Shown here: positions 1 through 8,050 of the stretch, piece after piece
Layout: each line of letters starts with the position of its first letter
Numbering within the stretch: position 1 is the first letter of the stretch
Assembly: GCF_029105185.1 (NCBI RefSeq)
Contig: NZ_JAFMZK010000008.1
Span: 1-64,000 of the forward strand
Length of the DNA stretch: 64,000 nucleotides
Direction of reading: 5' to 3'
Source of the DNA: Aliiroseovarius sp. Z3
GTDB lineage: Bacteria > Pseudomonadota > Alphaproteobacteria > Rhodobacterales > Rhodobacteraceae
Translations under genes and position numbers: made by a program
The notes under the pieces: model-generated
The model's input: only the letters and a program-made list of their open reading frames with translations
Database searches by the model: none
Told to the model about the DNA's origin: nothing

Positions 1-186
1 GACCCATGATGGCAATTGCGATAGGGTTGTCAGGTCGTCCGAGATGCTGGCTGGTTGCTATGTTGCGCCTCAACTCACATCTCCCACGGCGCTTTTTATC
101 TAATCTGATCGCAATAAGCGCCGCATGATGATGATCGCACTTATGTCCAATAAGTTTGCATTATCAGACATAGCCCCTGCCCCACC

Positions 187-480
187 TCATATACCGTCGA
201 TCAGGATATCCAACGCGCGTTTCAGGGCATCCCTGTGCTCCTCCAGCGATCCGATGGGTTGGTGCAGCTCGGCGCCGGGAATGGCGGCAAGCTCCTGCAC
301 CCGGACGATCCAACGGGCGCCGTCGATCGTCACTACGGGCGTCAAACCAGGGAACGCAGTGAACTGCCCAGCCTCACGCAATGGGGCCACGATGCGCGAG
401 GCGTCGATCCCGATCAGGTCGGTTTGCAAGTCCACGACAGGCTGTCCGCTGCTCAGGCGATATAGGTCAAACTGCGCCAT
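187..480 (-). CDS. ccdB: CcdB-family plasmid toxin
   Basis: Predicted 97-aa cytosolic toxin. In the CcdB family the toxin poisons DNA gyrase and kills cells that lose the plasmid. The start (MAQFDLYRL), the central PVV...GxxWIVRVQELAAIPGAELHQPIGSL region and the C-terminal ALDILIDGI are CcdB-like, and the length matches the usual 95-105 aa. It lies 12 bp downstream of the ccdA-type antitoxin gene on the same strand, the standard antitoxin-first order. Its position beside parAB and the replication initiator fits a post-segregational killing module. Family assignment is by sequence resemblance; gyrase targeting is inferred. Confidence 0.85.
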   Translation of the reverse strand: MAQFDLYRLSSGQPVVDLQTDLIGIDASRIVAPLREAGQFTAFPGLTPVVTIDGARWIVRVQELAAIPGAELHQPIGSLEEHRDALKRALDILIDGI

Positions 481-492
481 GACGGTCCGCGC

Positions 493-714
493 TCAGAAGC
501 TGCGGAACTTTGCCAGCGGCAACCCGTCGCGGGCCACCTCTTCGGCATAGCTGGTGATGGCGGCTTGGTTGTCCTCTCGCCACTTGCGATTGCGCTCGAT
601 CTTCGCGGCCTCGGAAATTGCGGCTTCGGCCAGACGGGACATGTTCAGACCAAGTTCACGGGCGGTGTCCGCCACGTCCGCGTCGAGTGTCAGGTTTACC
701 TTTACGCGACCCAT
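493..714 (-). CDS. ccdA: CcdA-family antitoxin
   Basis: Predicted 73-aa antitoxin that neutralises the CcdB-like product and probably represses the operon. The N-terminal half (GRVKVNLTLDADVADTAREL) resembles the ribbon-helix-helix DNA-binding part of CcdA. The C-terminal part, with ERNRKWREDNQAAI, matches the toxin-binding tail. The ATG at 714 is preferred because an AGGAGG sequence lies 5 nt upstream; in-frame ATGs at 717 and 729 are alternatives. Promoter signals should lie in the A+T-rich stretch at 730-780, between ccdA and the end of parB. Confidence 0.85.
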   Translation of the reverse strand: MGRVKVNLTLDADVADTARELGLNMSRLAEAAISEAAKIERNRKWREDNQAAITSYAEEVARDGLPLAKFRSF

Positions 715-795
715 CATGCCCTCCTGCATAATACGTATAAGATAGGAGTATATATTACACCCCTACCCCAATGCAAGATGACACCCCCGCCCGGT

Positions 796-811
796 TGTCC
801 CCGCGGGGACA
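796..811. repeat. Candidate parS site 1 (16-bp perfect palindrome)
   Basis: TGTCCCCGCGGGGACA is a perfect 16-bp palindrome 4 bp beyond the parB stop codon. An identical copy lies inside parA (2191-2206). Two exact copies within 1.4 kb of a parAB locus point to a ParB-binding centromere site. The binding role is inferred. Confidence 0.65.
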
Positions 812-814
812 GAC

Positions 815-1885
815 CTAGCCATCCAGCTCGCGAAAGAACGCTTTGACCGCTTCTTCCAGACGATGACGGTCAACATTGGAAAAGTCGCGGGCAATGCGCA
901 TTTCGATCCGGCCCTCGGACGCCGCACAGCGCACGGTGCCCCCTTTGACATCCTGTCGGAATGTGGTTTTGGCCGCTCCGGTCGGCTTTGGCTGAGCCGC
1001 CTTCTTTGGCACAGGCGCCGGGGACACATGCTCACGCAGCACCGCCAGTTCCGCATCCGGGGTCGACACCAGGGCGGCTGCCAAAGCGGACCTGACCTTG
1101 GCGGGCGCACCGGGTTCCGACACCAGTCGCTTTTCAAGCGAAAGGCCCAACGCCCGCGGAATCGCTTCGGGAAATTTCAGGTGTGATCCGATGGCATCCA
1201 GCAGCACCATGAAATGCTTGATGTAGCTTCGCTTCTGCCGTGACAAAGACCCAAACAAGGCCAATAGTGCCTCATCCGCGTCCTGCGCGGAGGTCTCCGG
1301 ATCAGCAATATAGCCGCGTGCAAGCTGGGCCATCTCAGCAAACGATATGTCGCGACGCACCAGGTTTTCATCAACCATGCGCCGATAGAGCAGCTCCAGC
1401 TCTTCACCATGGGCCATAAGACCAGCAGGAATGCGGGCATAGGCCTCGTCGCCCGTTTCATCGAGAAGCTCCTGAAAAGCCGTCAGGCGACGGAAACCCT
1501 GAACCAGCTCATAGACCCCCTCACCCACCTGCTCGACCCGGATCGGGTTTGACAGCCCTACAGCACGGATCGAGGCTTTCAGTTCGTCCAGATCCTCGTC
1601 CCGCCCCGGCTTGCGGTCCCGGGTCAGCTTGTCTGCGCGAATGGCGGATAGCGGGATGAGATCGGTGATCAGCCCCTCTTTTTTCAGCCGAACATGTTCA
1701 TGTGCCAACCGGTCATTTTCAGCACGGATCGAGGCTTCGACCGCCTTGCGCTCCTCCAATGCAGCAGCGTTTTCCGAGATGGCGGCCGCCATCGGCCCGC
1801 GTCTGGGTTCAGACGTGGGTGCAGGCTCTGCTGCCGGCGGTTCTGCGTCCGGGAAGTCGATGTCAAAAACGCGACGTTTGCTCAT
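815..1885 (-). CDS. parB: ParB-family plasmid partition protein
   Basis: 356-aa centromere-binding protein that should load on parS and work with ParA to segregate the plasmid. The ParB/Srx-like nucleotide-binding domain is around residues 75-160, with DELKASIRAVGLSNPIRV and the arginine patch GFRRLTAF. A helix-turn-helix region follows (FAEMAQLARGYI...LSRQKRSYIKHFMVL). The proline/alanine-rich segment after about residue 265 looks like a linker to a C-terminal dimerisation domain. The ATG overlaps the parA stop by 4 nt (ATGA), so the two are translationally coupled. A palindromic candidate parS lies just downstream. Confidence 0.9.
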   Translation of the reverse strand: MSKRRVFDIDFPDAEPPAAEPAPTSEPRRGPMAAAISENAAALEERKAVEASIRAENDRLAHEHVRLKKEGLITDLIPLSAIRADKLTRDRKPGRDEDLDELKASIRAVGLSNPIRVEQVGEGVYELVQGFRRLTAFQELLDETGDEAYARIPAGLMAHGEELELLYRRMVDENLVRRDISFAEMAQLARGYIADPETSAQDADEALLALFGSLSRQKRSYIKHFMVLLDAIGSHLKFPEAIPRALGLSLEKRLVSEPGAPAKVRSALAAALVSTPDAELAVLREHVSPAPVPKKAAQPKPTGAAKTTFRQDVKGGTVRCAASEGRIEMRIARDFSNVDRHRLEEAVKAFFRELDG

Positions 1886-3186
1886 GCTCTATCCTCCAGC
1901 TTGTCCCAGGCGGTCAGCAGGTTGTCCCTGAATTCCTCATACGCGGTGTCAAATGACCCCCGCGCGCGACGCCAGGTTTCCCGCGTCATATCGCGGTAAT
2001 CAATTTCGTAGATCGAACTGAGGAAGCGGCCGGATTGTTCAACAGCGCGCGTCATCTCGATCGGGTGATCTGCCAGTCTTTCCCCAAAAACCTTACCAAA
2101 AGCCGTCCGCATCGCACGGTGTAATTCGTTGGACGCTTCGTAGCGGGTCAACAGAAAGCGGATGTCAGCGAACACCTTGGGAAGGGACATTGTCCCCGCG
2201 GGGACAGAATTGGTGAAACGCGCCAGATCCTCCAGCGCCTCGGACAACTGACCGATGAAGGACGTTGTGCTGTCATACTCCCAATAGCCCGGGCCCGACG
2301 GGATATAGAGCACGTCCGCCGCGAACACCGCATTCATGGATTGATAGCCAATTGCAGGGGGGCAGTCGAAAACGATCATGTCATAAGCGTCATCCGCCAA
2401 CCCATCCAGGAACCGAGACACCGCCGCGAAGAACGACCATTCCGGGTTCACATGGCGATACTGGGCCGAGGCAAATTCGACAAACGCCGCGTTGGCGCAG
2501 CTGGGAATGATGTCGATGGTCGGCCAGCAGGTCGGCTTGATGAAATCCGAATTGCGAAGGTCGGACAGGCCCATATCGGTGATCGCAGAGGGCAGGCGGC
2601 GTTGGGGCAGGGCGGTTCCGCTTTCGGCACCCGCCACCGCCGAGTTCATCCGCTGCGTCTCGTGTATCAAATCGCGCGCCATGACGCCCCACACGGTGTA
2701 TTCCTCGGCCACGTCGGTCAGTCCCATGGAATGGCTCAGCGTCGCTTGCGGATCGAAATCCACACACAGCACGCGATAGCCATCCAAAGCGGCGGCGTGC
2801 GCGAAATGCAGCGCGACGGTCGATTTACCCGCGCCACCTTTGAAATTTGCGACGGCGGCCCGGATCGCACGCTTGCCGGCGGGGCGGGGCGGCATCATGG
2901 ATTTCCGATTGATGCGAAGGCGGCGGCGCAGTTCGTTGATCTCTTCCAACGTATACCAGCGCTGCCGCCCATCACCTTCGACCAGCCCTTGCGGCAGGGA
3001 CGGGTCAGCGGCAAGACGCCCGCGCAAGGTGGACTGGTTGACCTTAAAGATCAGCTCGGCCACTTCCCAAGATGAGAACCTGCGCAGCGTTTTCTCCATC
3101 TCTGGGGAATAGGTCTGCTGCCTGATCCATCCCTGCATTTTGAGCGATTGTGCCTGCAATTGCGCCAAATCTTCGTGGGTAAACAT
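1882..3186 (-). CDS. parA: ParA-family partition ATPase
   Basis: 434-aa ATPase of the long (type Ia) ParA class. An N-terminal HTH of about 100 residues (SSWEVAELIFKVNQSTLRGRL) precedes the deviant Walker A motif KGGAGKS (residues 116-122) and the FDPQATLSHSMG segment. Walker A' (DMIVFDCPPAIG) follows. ParA drives plasmid segregation and, in this class, often represses its own operon through the N-terminal HTH. The start at 3186 has a GAGCAGGAG ribosome-binding site; an in-frame upstream ATG at 3288 would add 34 unsupported residues. A candidate parS palindrome sits inside the gene at 2191-2206. Confidence 0.92.
   Translation of the reverse strand: MFTHEDLAQLQAQSLKMQGWIRQQTYSPEMEKTLRRFSSWEVAELIFKVNQSTLRGRLAADPSLPQGLVEGDGRQRWYTLEEINELRRRLRINRKSMMPPRPAGKRAIRAAVANFKGGAGKSTVALHFAHAAALDGYRVLCVDFDPQATLSHSMGLTDVAEEYTVWGVMARDLIHETQRMNSAVAGAESGTALPQRRLPSAITDMGLSDLRNSDFIKPTCWPTIDIIPSCANAAFVEFASAQYRHVNPEWSFFAAVSRFLDGLADDAYDMIVFDCPPAIGYQSMNAVFAADVLYIPSGPGYWEYDSTTSFIGQLSEALEDLARFTNSVPAGTMSLPKVFADIRFLLTRYEASNELHRAMRTAFGKVFGERLADHPIEMTRAVEQSGRFLSSIYEIDYRDMTRETWRRARGSFDTAYEEFRDNLLTAWDKLEDRA
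2191..2206. repeat. Candidate parS site 2 (inside parA)
   Basis: Exact second copy of TGTCCCCGCGGGGACA, embedded in the parA reading frame where it encodes part of the ...SVPAGTM... segment. Keeping a perfect 16-bp palindrome inside coding sequence suggests selection for protein binding, most simply by ParB. It could also dampen parAB transcription as a roadblock. Confidence 0.6.
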
Positions 3187-3687
3187 CCTGACTCCTGCTC
3201 TTATAGGACGTAAATTATCTTCTCTTTCTGATTTACGCGGAATTCGGGATAATTGCAAAAGGGAATTCTGAATTGCGCGGCCAAACACCGCCCCAAGGGG
3301 ACAGCGTTGTTTTTAAACGATTTCCCATGATTTACCCGCAATCTTGCCTGAAAGAGGGGACACAAGATATGCTATTCAAATGCAATAGGGGACATTTATC
3401 TTGCATTAGGGGACATTCTGAGTGTCCCCCTATACCAATAAACCCTTTTTCTTTTTTGATTTGAAAAGGTTTAGGGGTCTTTTTGGCAAGGGGCTTGACA
3501 GAATCGCACCCAAGGACGCAAATCGTAACAGTGTTGGCAAAAGCGTTGAGTTCGACGTAAACTGCCTTCCAAAGACCGAACGCCAGATTCGGAAAATGAT
3601 AAGACATCCGGGCAACGATCCGGGCCGGACATGTTCCGGGATCAAGGCAGCCGCGAATGCGGGCAAAACAGGCAAACCGAGGGCGGT
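3187..3687. other. Origin-like spacer between parA and the initiator gene
   Basis: This 501-bp spacer lacks a convincing gene. It contains AGGGGACA-type motifs at 3296-3303, 3355-3362, 3387-3394 and 3408-3415, and an inverted copy (TGTCCCCCT) at 3423-3431. Two are embedded in near-identical 16-mers (TGCAATAGGGGACATT at 3381-3396 and TGCATTAGGGGACATT at 3402-3417) spaced exactly 21 bp apart, about two helical turns. A+T-rich stretches flank them. This is what an iteron-type oriV and/or parAB control region looks like. The motif shares GGGGACA with the parS-like palindromes. Confidence 0.6.
3381..3417 (+). repeat. Pair of 16-bp iteron-like direct repeats
   Basis: TGCAATAGGGGACATT and TGCATTAGGGGACATT differ at one base and are phased 21 bp apart. 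They are likely binding sites for the adjacent DnaA-like initiator, or half-sites for ParB. An inverted relative follows at 3423-3431. Confidence 0.6.
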
Positions 3688-4395
3688 ATGCAGCAGCTCA
3701 GGGCAACGGGTCGTCATGCGGCCGCGTTGAAATATGATCTACTCACGGCAATGGGCGCCTATGCCTTAGCCGAAGGGAAGGGTCCGCAACGGTTGGTGTT
3801 GCGGCTGATGACATTGGTCACAGCGCGTTACAACTGGGTCCGGAACGAACTGACCGTCGGTCAGCGCGAAATCGCGCGACTGTGGTCTGTCGATGAACGC
3901 ACCGTGAAACGCGAGATGGCGAAGCTGCGCGCGATGGGTTGGCTGGTCGTCAAGCGGCAAGGTGCGCGGGGGCGGGTGACACAGTATCAGATGGATATCG
4001 AGAAGATCCTGCGCACCACACGCGACCATTGGGCAGCGATCGGCCCCGACTATGAACAGCGAATGACGCGGGACGAGGCCAAGGACGACAATGTCGTGCC
4101 CTTGCCGGTCGGCGCGTTACGTGGCGGGGCAGGGGGCACCGATGCGCCGCCACCTGACATGTCCGACGGAACCGAGTGGTCAACGGTCCAGACCCTGCTG
4201 CACACCGAAGATCAGACCCTGTTCAACGCATGGTTCCGCGCGTTGACGCGAGAGGCCCGAGAAGGTGCTAAACTGATCCTAAAGGCGCCCAGCCGGTTTC
4301 ATGCAGATTATGTCGACACGCATTTCCGCGCGCGAATACTTTACGCCTGCCAATCCGTGGATGGAAGCGTAGGGGAGGTTGTGATCAGGCATTGA
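3688..4395 (+). CDS. DnaA-like plasmid replication initiator
   Basis: 235-aa protein resembling the DnaA-like replicases of Rhodobacterales plasmids. These resemble part of DnaA but lack its AAA+ ATPase core. Residues 20-110 hold a winged-helix-like DNA-binding region (VGQREIARLWSVDERTVKREMAKLRAMGWL). A proline/glycine-rich linker leads to a C-terminal domain (WSTVQTLLHTEDQTLFNAWFRALTREA...) that resembles DnaA domain I and ends in VDGSVGEVVIRH. The ATG at 3688 is preferred over 3631 because of the GAGGGCGG upstream. It should bind the repeats in the preceding spacer and start plasmid replication; that role is from family knowledge. Confidence 0.82.
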   Translation: MQQLRATGRHAAALKYDLLTAMGAYALAEGKGPQRLVLRLMTLVTARYNWVRNELTVGQREIARLWSVDERTVKREMAKLRAMGWLVVKRQGARGRVTQYQMDIEKILRTTRDHWAAIGPDYEQRMTRDEAKDDNVVPLPVGALRGGAGGTDAPPPDMSDGTEWSTVQTLLHTEDQTLFNAWFRALTREAREGAKLILKAPSRFHADYVDTHFRARILYACQSVDGSVGEVVIRH

Positions 4396-4441
4396 TGTGC
4401 GCCGGAGCGCAAATCGCAGATGGTATTGCAGCCACGGAAAC

Positions 4442-4461
4442 ACTTACCCCTTGCGGTAAGT
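4442..4461. promoter_or_regulatory. Inverted repeat upstream of arsR-type gene
   Basis: ACTTACC-N6-GGTAAGT is a perfect 7-bp inverted repeat 25 bp before the regulator's ATG, and a further GTTACC lies at 4475-4480. It is probably the autoregulatory operator of the ArsR-type repressor. Confidence 0.5.
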
Positions 4462-4486
4462 AACGATTCGGACTATAGTTACCCTC

Positions 4487-4825
4487 ATGGATAACAATAG
4501 CCCTAACCTCGATACCGTCTTTCTCGCCTTCGCCGACCCCACCCGTCGCGCCGTGCTTCGGCAATTGGGGCAGGGTCCGGCATCGGTCAGCGATCTGTCG
4601 GCCCCGTTCGACATGGCCCTGCCGCCGTTCATGAAGCATATCAGAACGCTGGAAAACGCGGGCCTGATCATCACCCGCAAGGAAGGCCGGGTTCGGACCT
4701 GCGAGATCAACCCCGCGCGTTACGCCGAGGTGGAGCAATGGCTCATCGACCAACGCAAGGGCTGGGCGTCGCGGTATCAAAAGCTCGACGCGCTTCTAGA
4801 GACACTGAAAGGACAGACAACATGA
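4487..4825 (+). CDS. ArsR-family winged-helix regulator
   Basis: 112-aa regulator with the ArsR fold: FADPTRRAVLRQLGQGPASVSDLSAPFDMALPPFMKHIRTLENAGLI, then the wing (ITRKEGRVRTCEINPARY). It has no obvious CxC metal motif, so it belongs to the non-metal ArsR subgroup usually paired with SRPBCC-domain proteins. The stop overlaps the next gene's ATG by 4 nt. It should control the operon SRPBCC-VOC-GST and itself, probably through the inverted repeat at 4442-4461. The inducer is unknown. Confidence 0.88.
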   Translation: MDNNSPNLDTVFLAFADPTRRAVLRQLGQGPASVSDLSAPFDMALPPFMKHIRTLENAGLIITRKEGRVRTCEINPARYAEVEQWLIDQRKGWASRYQKLDALLETLKGQTT

Positions 4826-5334
4826 CCGCCGATCTTCCCCTTAACATTACGGCCGACATGCAGACGAACCAGCTGACCATCCGGCGCAGCTTCGACGCGC
4901 CCAAGGAACTTGTCTGGGACTGCTACACCAAGGCCGAGTTGCTAGACCAATGGTTCGCGCCCGACCCCCTGACGGCCCGAACGAAATCGATGGAGTTCCG
5001 CGAGGGTGGGCACTGGCACTTTGCCATGATCGACCCCGACGGCAATGAATACTGGGCCCGGTTCGACTATGAGACGATCGACCCGACCGACAGCTACCGC
5101 GCGCGGGACGCCTTTAGTGACGAGACAGGCGCCGTGAACGACGACATGCCGGTGTCGGTCTGGGATGTCACCTTCGAGGACACCGCGTCCCGCACTGTGG
5201 TTCAGATCGTGGCGAGTTACGAAAGTACCGAGGCGATGCAGTCGGTCAGAGACATGGGCATGGAGGACGGCATGAGATCATGTTTCGACCGGCTCGATCG
5301 TTTGCTGAAAGCCCGCACCGCCACTGCGAACTGA
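4822..5334 (+). CDS. SRPBCC (AHSA1-type) domain protein
   Basis: 170-aa cytosolic protein of the Bet v1-like/START (activator of Hsp90 ATPase homology) family. Diagnostic features are ITRSFDAP-like strand 1 (LTIRRSFDAPKELVWDCYT), WFAPDPLT, the EFREGGHWHFAMIDPDG hairpin and the long C-terminal helix. These proteins bind hydrophobic ligands, and the exact function is unknown. The ATG at 4822 overlaps the preceding arsR-type stop, giving the well-known arsR-SRPBCC pairing. Confidence 0.85.
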   Translation: MTADLPLNITADMQTNQLTIRRSFDAPKELVWDCYTKAELLDQWFAPDPLTARTKSMEFREGGHWHFAMIDPDGNEYWARFDYETIDPTDSYRARDAFSDETGAVNDDMPVSVWDVTFEDTASRTVVQIVASYESTEAMQSVRDMGMEDGMRSCFDRLDRLLKARTATAN

Positions 5335-5355
5335 CCGCATCTCAGGAGATATGCA

Positions 5356-5832
5356 ATGACCGACCTCGTAACCTGCCTCTGGTACGACCATGGCGAAGCC
5401 TCCAAGGCGGCGGAATTCTACGCCGCGACTTTTCCCGACAGTTCCGTCGACAGGCTCAACAAAGCCGCCGCTGACTATCCCGGTGGCAGGCAAGGCGACG
5501 AGCTGACAGTGGAGTTCACCGTGCTCGGCCGCAAGTTTGTCGGCCTTAATGGCGGGCCGGTCTTCACCCCGAACGAGGCGGTGTCCTTCATGGTCATCAC
5601 CGAGGGTCAGGAGGAAACCGACCGCTACTGGAATGCGATCGTCAGCAATGGCGGGCAAGAAAGTCAATGCGGCTGGTGCAAGGACCGCTGGGGCCATTCC
5701 TGGCAGATCACGCCGAGACTGCTGCTGGACCTGACGACCGGTGCGGACGGCGAAAAGGCGAAGCGGGCGTTCGAAGCGGTAATGCCGATGAAGAAGATCG
5801 ATATCGCCGCGCTGGAAGCGGCCATCGCATGA
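5356..5832 (+). CDS. VOC-family (PhnB-like) protein
   Basis: 158-aa vicinal-oxygen-chelate fold protein of the PhnB/'3-demethylubiquinone-9 3-methyltransferase' domain type. The paired beta-alpha-beta-beta-beta units are visible: [22 protein letters not shown] and later [18 protein letters not shown]...[16 protein letters not shown]. The methyltransferase label on this family is historical, and no such activity is implied. It sits 21 bp after the SRPBCC gene and overlaps the GST start, so it is the third gene of one operon. Confidence 0.8.
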   Translation: MTDLVTCLWYDHGEASKAAEFYAATFPDSSVDRLNKAAADYPGGRQGDELTVEFTVLGRKFVGLNGGPVFTPNEAVSFMVITEGQEETDRYWNAIVSNGGQESQCGWCKDRWGHSWQITPRLLLDLTTGADGEKAKRAFEAVMPMKKIDIAALEAAIA

Positions 5833-6181
5833 CACGGCCATCGGCTGAGAGGCCAACGATAACGGCATTCGAAGCTTCACCCGACAAGGGTGCCGGGCTT
5901 GCCCGCGACCTGCGCATCCGATGGGCGCTGGAGGAGGTCGGGCAGCCCTACGATGCGCGCCTCGTTACGTTCGAAGACATGAAACAGGCGCCGCATCTCG
6001 GCCTTCAACCCTTCGGTCAGATTCCCACCTATGAAGACGGAGATATATCTCTGTTCGAGTCAGGCGCCATCGTTCTTCATATCGCCCAGAACAACTCTGG
6101 TCTGCTGCCTGACAATGAGGTGGCGCGGGCCACGGTGTTGAGTTGGATGTTTGCAGCCTTGAACACCGTCGAGCCACCAAT
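5829..6181 (+). pseudogene. Glutathione S-transferase, 5' part (split by transposon)
   Basis: N-terminal 117 codons of a GST-fold protein. The thioredoxin-like domain has ARDLRIRWALEEVG, FGQIPTYEDGDISLFESGAI (the glutathione-binding cis-Pro and E-S elements) and the start of the alpha-helical domain. The ATG overlaps the VOC gene stop. Reading is interrupted at 6181/6182 by a Tn3-family insertion; the frame then runs into the terminal repeat and stops at 6218. Removing the transposon and one CCAAT copy (11,619 bp, divisible by 3) restores a 222-aa protein that continues ...NTVEPP|IVERDQVK.... Confidence 0.92.
6177..6181. repeat. Target site duplication, left copy (CCAAT)
   Basis: CCAAT immediately precedes the left terminal repeat and is repeated at 17796-17800 after the right one. 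A 5-bp duplication is the hallmark of Tn3-family transposition. Confidence 0.92.
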
Positions 6182-6219
6182 GGGGTCTGATCCGGCTGGG
6201 GGCGGATTCGTATCATAAG
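6182..6219 (+). repeat. Left terminal inverted repeat of the transposon (38 bp)
   Basis: Starts GGGGTCTGATCCGGCTGGGG and ends TCGTATCATAAG. It matches the reverse complement of 17758-17795 at 37 of 38 positions (GGATTC here against GGAATC at the right end). Confidence 0.95.
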
Positions 6220-6506
6220 GCAATGCAGCCCTTCGCTGCGATCTGTGCCGACGACTGCAGTGCGGGACAAAGCCGCCTTTTGCTGACGCGGCGAGTGCTT
6301 GCGCAGCAAACACTCACGCTAGCAGCGTGGCTCATTTGGCAGTGAAGCACATTTAACCGAACCGGCCATTGAAGCTTGTCTCTGGAGACCGTCCCATACT
6401 TTTCGTTGCTTGGGGGTTCGTTTGAACACAGCCGACCATCTGGCGATGGCTAACTCAACATAAGAAAACTGAGTATTCCGACATGTGCAGCGCTCCGAAT
6501 GGCGTG
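6220..6506. other. Non-coding stretch inside the left transposon end
   Basis: 287 bp between the left repeat and the end of the PAP2 gene. No supported gene is seen. It may hold the terminator of the leftward operon, but no strong hairpin with a T-run was recognised. Confidence 0.5.
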
Positions 6507-7259
6507 TCAGATTGTGTGACTTTGCCTAGAGAAAGCTTCGTATTCGGTTCTGGAGCTAACCCGCAAAAACGGGGAACCAATCCGGTGCATCCCGAAGACG
6601 GAATAGAGGCTCATGACAGCCATGCTGGAAAAGAGAGCCGCAAAAACGACGTCGCTGATGAAGTGAGCCCCAAACGGAACACGCAAAAACGATCCGACAA
6701 TGGCAATCATGAGGAACAATAGTCTTACCGGGGATTGCATCGCCTTGGTTAGAGAGGGTACGAAAACCGTGATGGCAAGGATTGCTACTGTAAATATAGC
6801 GCTGGCCTCTGCGGAGACAAAACTACAGTTAATCTCGCACTGATCCGCATATCTTAAGACCGGCGTAAATACAGCATCCCCCCCGAATTCTTCGATGTTT
6901 CTTGGTCGAGCGCGCCCAGAATTTCTTTTCAGTAAGCCGTTAACCAAAATGCCCGGAACGACAGCATAGGTCGTAAGGATAAAAAGCAAGGCCCTCGTTT
7001 TAAAAAGTCGTGCGCGTCGAACGAAAACGCTGACAATAGCAATAAAAAGGACGACGGCAATTGGTCCATTACAAAGCCAGAGCATACCTGATCGCGCCAA
7101 ATTCAGTACTCGAGATTCGCTTAGATGGAAGCCAGAAACATCCCCAAATCTAAGGCTCACATCTAAGTCTAGATCCGGAAATGCAATAAAGAACGCCGCC
7201 GCAAGTAGTGTTGCAATAGCAAGCCACTCGAGCCATCGCAAAGTGTCATTGAACGTCAT
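6507..7259 (-). CDS. PAP2-family membrane phosphatase (LpxE/LpxT-like)
   Basis: 250-aa integral membrane phosphatase with about six hydrophobic segments. The PAP2 signature is present: KRNSGRARPR (K-x6-RP motif), SFVSAEAS in the place of the usual SGH motif, and RVPFGAHFISDV (R-x5-H-x3-D). The second motif reads S-A-E instead of S-G-H, so the usual middle histidine is a glutamate, a variant worth noting. Members dephosphorylate lipid phosphates such as lipid A or undecaprenyl pyrophosphate at the periplasmic face. It is the last gene of the four-gene operon; its ATG overlaps the GT2 stop by 1 nt (TGATG). Confidence 0.8.
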   Translation of the reverse strand: MTFNDTLRWLEWLAIATLLAAAFFIAFPDLDLDVSLRFGDVSGFHLSESRVLNLARSGMLWLCNGPIAVVLFIAIVSVFVRRARLFKTRALLFILTTYAVVPGILVNGLLKRNSGRARPRNIEEFGGDAVFTPVLRYADQCEINCSFVSAEASAIFTVAILAITVFVPSLTKAMQSPVRLLFLMIAIVGSFLRVPFGAHFISDVVFAALFSSMAVMSLYSVFGMHRIGSPFLRVSSRTEYEAFSRQSHTI

Positions 7260-8050
7260 CAAGAAGGTACTTTCTCCACGCGAGGAGTACTGGCATCTTG
7301 AACTTGATTGGCTTTCTTCTTCTTCACCGGCTGCCCATGGCGTGGTGGACCAGCGCGACGTATGAGCCATGCAGCGCCCAACAGATCAGGCACTCCAACA
7401 AGTGCACGTGACAGGTTCCCGTACTTTGAAACACCTCCATGGCGATCGGAATGGGTGACAGGAACAGTTTGCACATGCCATCCCTCTCGCATCATCATCG
7501 CAGGCATAAAGCGATGGATATGGTCGAACCAAGGAAGATCAAAATAGGCTTCACGGCGGAAGGCCTTAAGCCCACAGCCGGAATCTCGAACGCCATCGCG
7601 CAAAAGAGTCCCACGAATTGAGTTAGCAGCGCGCGAGGCGAACCGTTTTGCCATAGTGTCTTTGCGTCGGGTGCGTTCGCCTTGGACAAGACCAAGTGCA
7701 ACGTTCTCGTCATTTTCAAATGGCGCGAGCACGGCAGGTATTTGATCGGGTGGGTTTTGACCATCGCCATCTAGAGTAACGATGATATTGCCGCTGGCGC
7801 TGCGTACGCCTAGTCGAATGGATGCCGATTGTCCGCAAGATGTGTCGTTTCGAAGCGAGGATAGCCACGTGAACTTTTGCTCGAGCACGACTAAGGCGTC
7901 GGGTGTCCCATCAGTCGAGCCGTCGTCAACCACGATTACTTCAAAACTTAAATTCCCGAGTACTTGCCCAATCTCTTCGACGAGTGGTTGAATGGCAACG
8001 ATCTCGTCCTTTGCAGGAATAACGACGCTAATGTCTGGTTGACTGGTCAT
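7259..8050 (-). CDS. GT2 glycosyltransferase (polyprenyl-phosphate type, ArnC/DPM-like)
   Basis: 263-aa GT-A fold transferase. The N-terminus has ISVVIPAKDE, VVDDGSTDGT and TLDGDGQNPP (DxD-type nucleotide-sugar/metal site). The C-terminal part has GLKAFRREAYFDLPWFDHIHRFMPAM and the HGGVSKYG element typical of dolichol/undecaprenyl-phosphate sugar transferases. It lacks the two C-terminal membrane spans of ArnC and ends in a lysine-rich tail. It should load a sugar onto undecaprenyl phosphate at the inner leaflet, the donor for the adjacent ArnT-like enzyme. The sugar is unknown. Confidence 0.82.
   Translation of the reverse strand: MTSQPDISVVIPAKDEIVAIQPLVEEIGQVLGNLSFEVIVVDDGSTDGTPDALVVLEQKFTWLSSLRNDTSCGQSASIRLGVRSASGNIIVTLDGDGQNPPDQIPAVLAPFENDENVALGLVQGERTRRKDTMAKRFASRAANSIRGTLLRDGVRDSGCGLKAFRREAYFDLPWFDHIHRFMPAMMMREGWHVQTVPVTHSDRHGGVSKYGNLSRALVGVPDLLGAAWLIRRAGPPRHGQPVKKKKANQVQDASTPRVEKVPS

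Noticed and set aside
1-186. Possible gene or terminator at the left edge
   Set aside because: No frame with recognisable features and no clear hairpin with a T-run was seen.
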